In this document: piece after piece, positions 63,124 through 64,000 of the stretch
Layout: every line of letters starts with the position of its first letter
Position numbering within the stretch: position 1 is the first letter of the stretch
Source of the DNA: Actibacterium lipolyticum
GTDB taxonomy: Bacteria > Pseudomonadota > Alphaproteobacteria > Rhodobacterales > Rhodobacteraceae
NCBI RefSeq assembly: GCF_900184935.1
Contig: NZ_FXYE01000002.1
Span: 372,001 to 436,000, forward strand
Direction of reading: 5' to 3'
DNA: 64,000 nt
Position numbers and translations under genes: made by a program
Notes under the pieces: model-generated
The model's database searches: none
The model's input: the letters and a program-made list of their open reading frames with translations, nothing else
What the model was told of the DNA's origin: nothing

Positions 63124-63738
63124 ATGAATGAACTAAAGCCGCGCACCCGAATCCAGCAAAAAAACATCAATGCCATTCTAGAGGCAGCACTTGATGTTTT
63201 CTCTCAATATGGGTTCCGCGGATCCACCTTGGACCAAATCGCGCAAGCCGCCGGTTTATCCAAGCCGAACCTACTTTATTATTTCCCCTCGAAAGAGGCG
63301 ATCCACACGACTGTGCTGTCCGGCTTGCTCGACAACTGGTTGGACCCACTGCGTGAGATGGACGAAGCAGGCGAACCCATCGCAGAGATCATGGCCTACG
63401 TCCGCCGCAAGCTGGAAATGAGCCGCGATTTCCCCCGTGAAAGCCGACTGTTCGCCAACGAAATCCTTCAGGGCGCGCCACGCATGATGGAAGCCCTAGA
63501 GGGTGAGCTGAAAGAGCTGGTCGACGAAAAAGCCGAAGTTATTCGCCACTGGGTCGCCGATGGACGCGTGGCGCCGGTTGACCCATACCACCTGATCTTT
63601 TCGATCTGGGCACTGACACAGCATTACGCCGACTTCGATGTGCAGGTGCACGCGGTTTTGGGCAAAACCGACGACAGCCATTTCGCCGATGCCGAAGTTT
63701 ATCTGGAAACGCTGTTCACCAAACTTCTGACGCCTTGA
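63124..63738 (+). CDS. rutR: TetR-family pyrimidine regulator, RutR-like
   Basis: 204 residues from the ATG at 63124. The helix-turn-helix INAILEAALDVFSQYGFRGSTLDQIAQAAGLSKPNLLYYFPSKEAIH and the effector domain RRKLEMSRDFPRESRLFANEILQGAPRMMEALEGELKELVDEKAEVI with SIWALTQHYADFDVQV follow E. coli RutR closely. It senses uracil/thymine and controls pyrimidine degradation. It is divergent from the catabolic operon. The ribosome site at this ATG is weak; an in-frame ATG at 63094 would add ten residues. Confidence 0.93.
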   Translation: MNELKPRTRIQQKNINAILEAALDVFSQYGFRGSTLDQIAQAAGLSKPNLLYYFPSKEAIHTTVLSGLLDNWLDPLREMDEAGEPIAEIMAYVRRKLEMSRDFPRESRLFANEILQGAPRMMEALEGELKELVDEKAEVIRHWVADGRVAPVDPYHLIFSIWALTQHYADFDVQVHAVLGKTDDSHFADAEVYLETLFTKLLTP

Positions 63739-63739
63739 A

Positions 63740-64000
63740 CTAGGTCTTGAACGCTTGGGCCTTCAGCGCCCCGTCGTTCAACAGATGCCGCAAAACATGC
63801 GTGACTGACAACGCATCGCTTAACGCGTCATGGTCTTTCGCCTGGGGCAGATCGATGCCGTAATATGCGGCCAAACTGGTGCTTCTGGTTTTCTTTAGGT
63901 CGTCATAGGGCATTCCCGCCGCAAGCAACAAATTGCAGGCGTTTTCGAACCTGTTGGCCGGGATCACCGGCGATATTCCTTCAATGTAGCAACTGATCGC
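63740..64000 (-). CDS. DnaQ-like 3'-5' exonuclease, C-terminal part (runs off window)
   Basis: The frame is open to the window end, giving the last 86 residues. The HDALSDALSVTHVLRHLL segment is the Exo III motif (HDAxxDA) of DEDDh exonucleases such as the DNA polymerase III epsilon subunit and related proofreading or RNase T-like enzymes. NRFENACNLLLAAGMPYDDLKKTRSTSLAAYYGI fits the preceding helical part. Which member it is cannot be told without the N-terminal Exo I motif. The stop is one base from that of the convergent rutR. Confidence 0.75.
   Translation of the reverse strand, partial: AISCYIEGISPVIPANRFENACNLLLAAGMPYDDLKKTRSTSLAAYYGIDLPQAKDHDALSDALSVTHVLRHLLNDGALKAQAFKT

Overview
The window looks like chromosome from an alphaproteobacterium of the order Rhodobacterales (Roseobacter-like). 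The evidence is gene content and synteny: the PhyR-NepR-EcfG general stress module, a DUF2312/GapR-type nucleoid protein, ectR-ectABC, a GbpR/ChvE/GguAB sugar system and a RutR-type pyrimidine operon. G+C is moderately high. Genes are densely packed, with many 1-4 base overlaps, and no gap exceeds about 300 bases. I saw no insertion sequence, prophage, CRISPR array or rRNA; there is one tRNA.

Layout. (1) 1-9013: alpha-galactoside use. A minus-strand operon (binding protein, two permeases, GH36 alpha-galactosidase, SDR, dgoK, dgoA) diverges from an IclR-type regulator and the importer ATPase. (2) 9124-12238: MacA/MacB-type export system. (3) 12275-17279: general stress block (holin-like and DUF883 membrane proteins, DUF1328 protein, Dps, PhyR, NepR, EcfG and an HWE/HisKA_2-type kinase). 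Both divergent intergenic regions here carry near-consensus EcfG promoters facing both ways. (4) 17304-21893: a phospholipase-D-like protein, then ectR and ectABC for ectoine synthesis. (5) 22030-32166: oxidative, non-phosphorylating L-arabinose (and probably D-galactose) catabolism to 2-oxoglutarate, with a ChvE/GguA/GguB importer and a GbpR-type LysR regulator. (6) 32345-41188: tRNA-Thr, an orphan iron-type permease, several small conserved proteins, a FadB-like protein with a degenerate dehydrogenase half, a DksA-like protein, a persulfide dioxygenase/YeeE-YedE sulfur operon and an orphan FliM/SpoA-domain protein. (7) 41258-53566: a CrbS-like transporter/histidine-kinase hybrid, a receiver-only response regulator, an XRE short-chain-fatty-acyl-type regulator, a complete branched-chain-type ABC importer and acetyl-CoA synthetase. 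This looks like one module for sensing, importing and activating a short carboxylate. (8) 54411-63738: reductive pyrimidine catabolism (dihydropyrimidinase, N-carbamoyl-amino-acid hydrolase, omega-aminotransferase) with a NitT/TauT-type importer and a divergent RutR-like regulator, with a good RutR box between them. (9) 63740-64000: start-truncated exonuclease.

The strongest points for a second look are the symmetric EcfG promoter shared by phyR and nepR-ecfG, the acetate-type module of region 7 whose transporter substrate is unknown, an SDR whose catalytic lysine is replaced by asparagine, and two proteins that keep a recognisable enzyme fold but lack key active-site residues. Functions are assigned from remembered family motifs and gene context; no database search was run.
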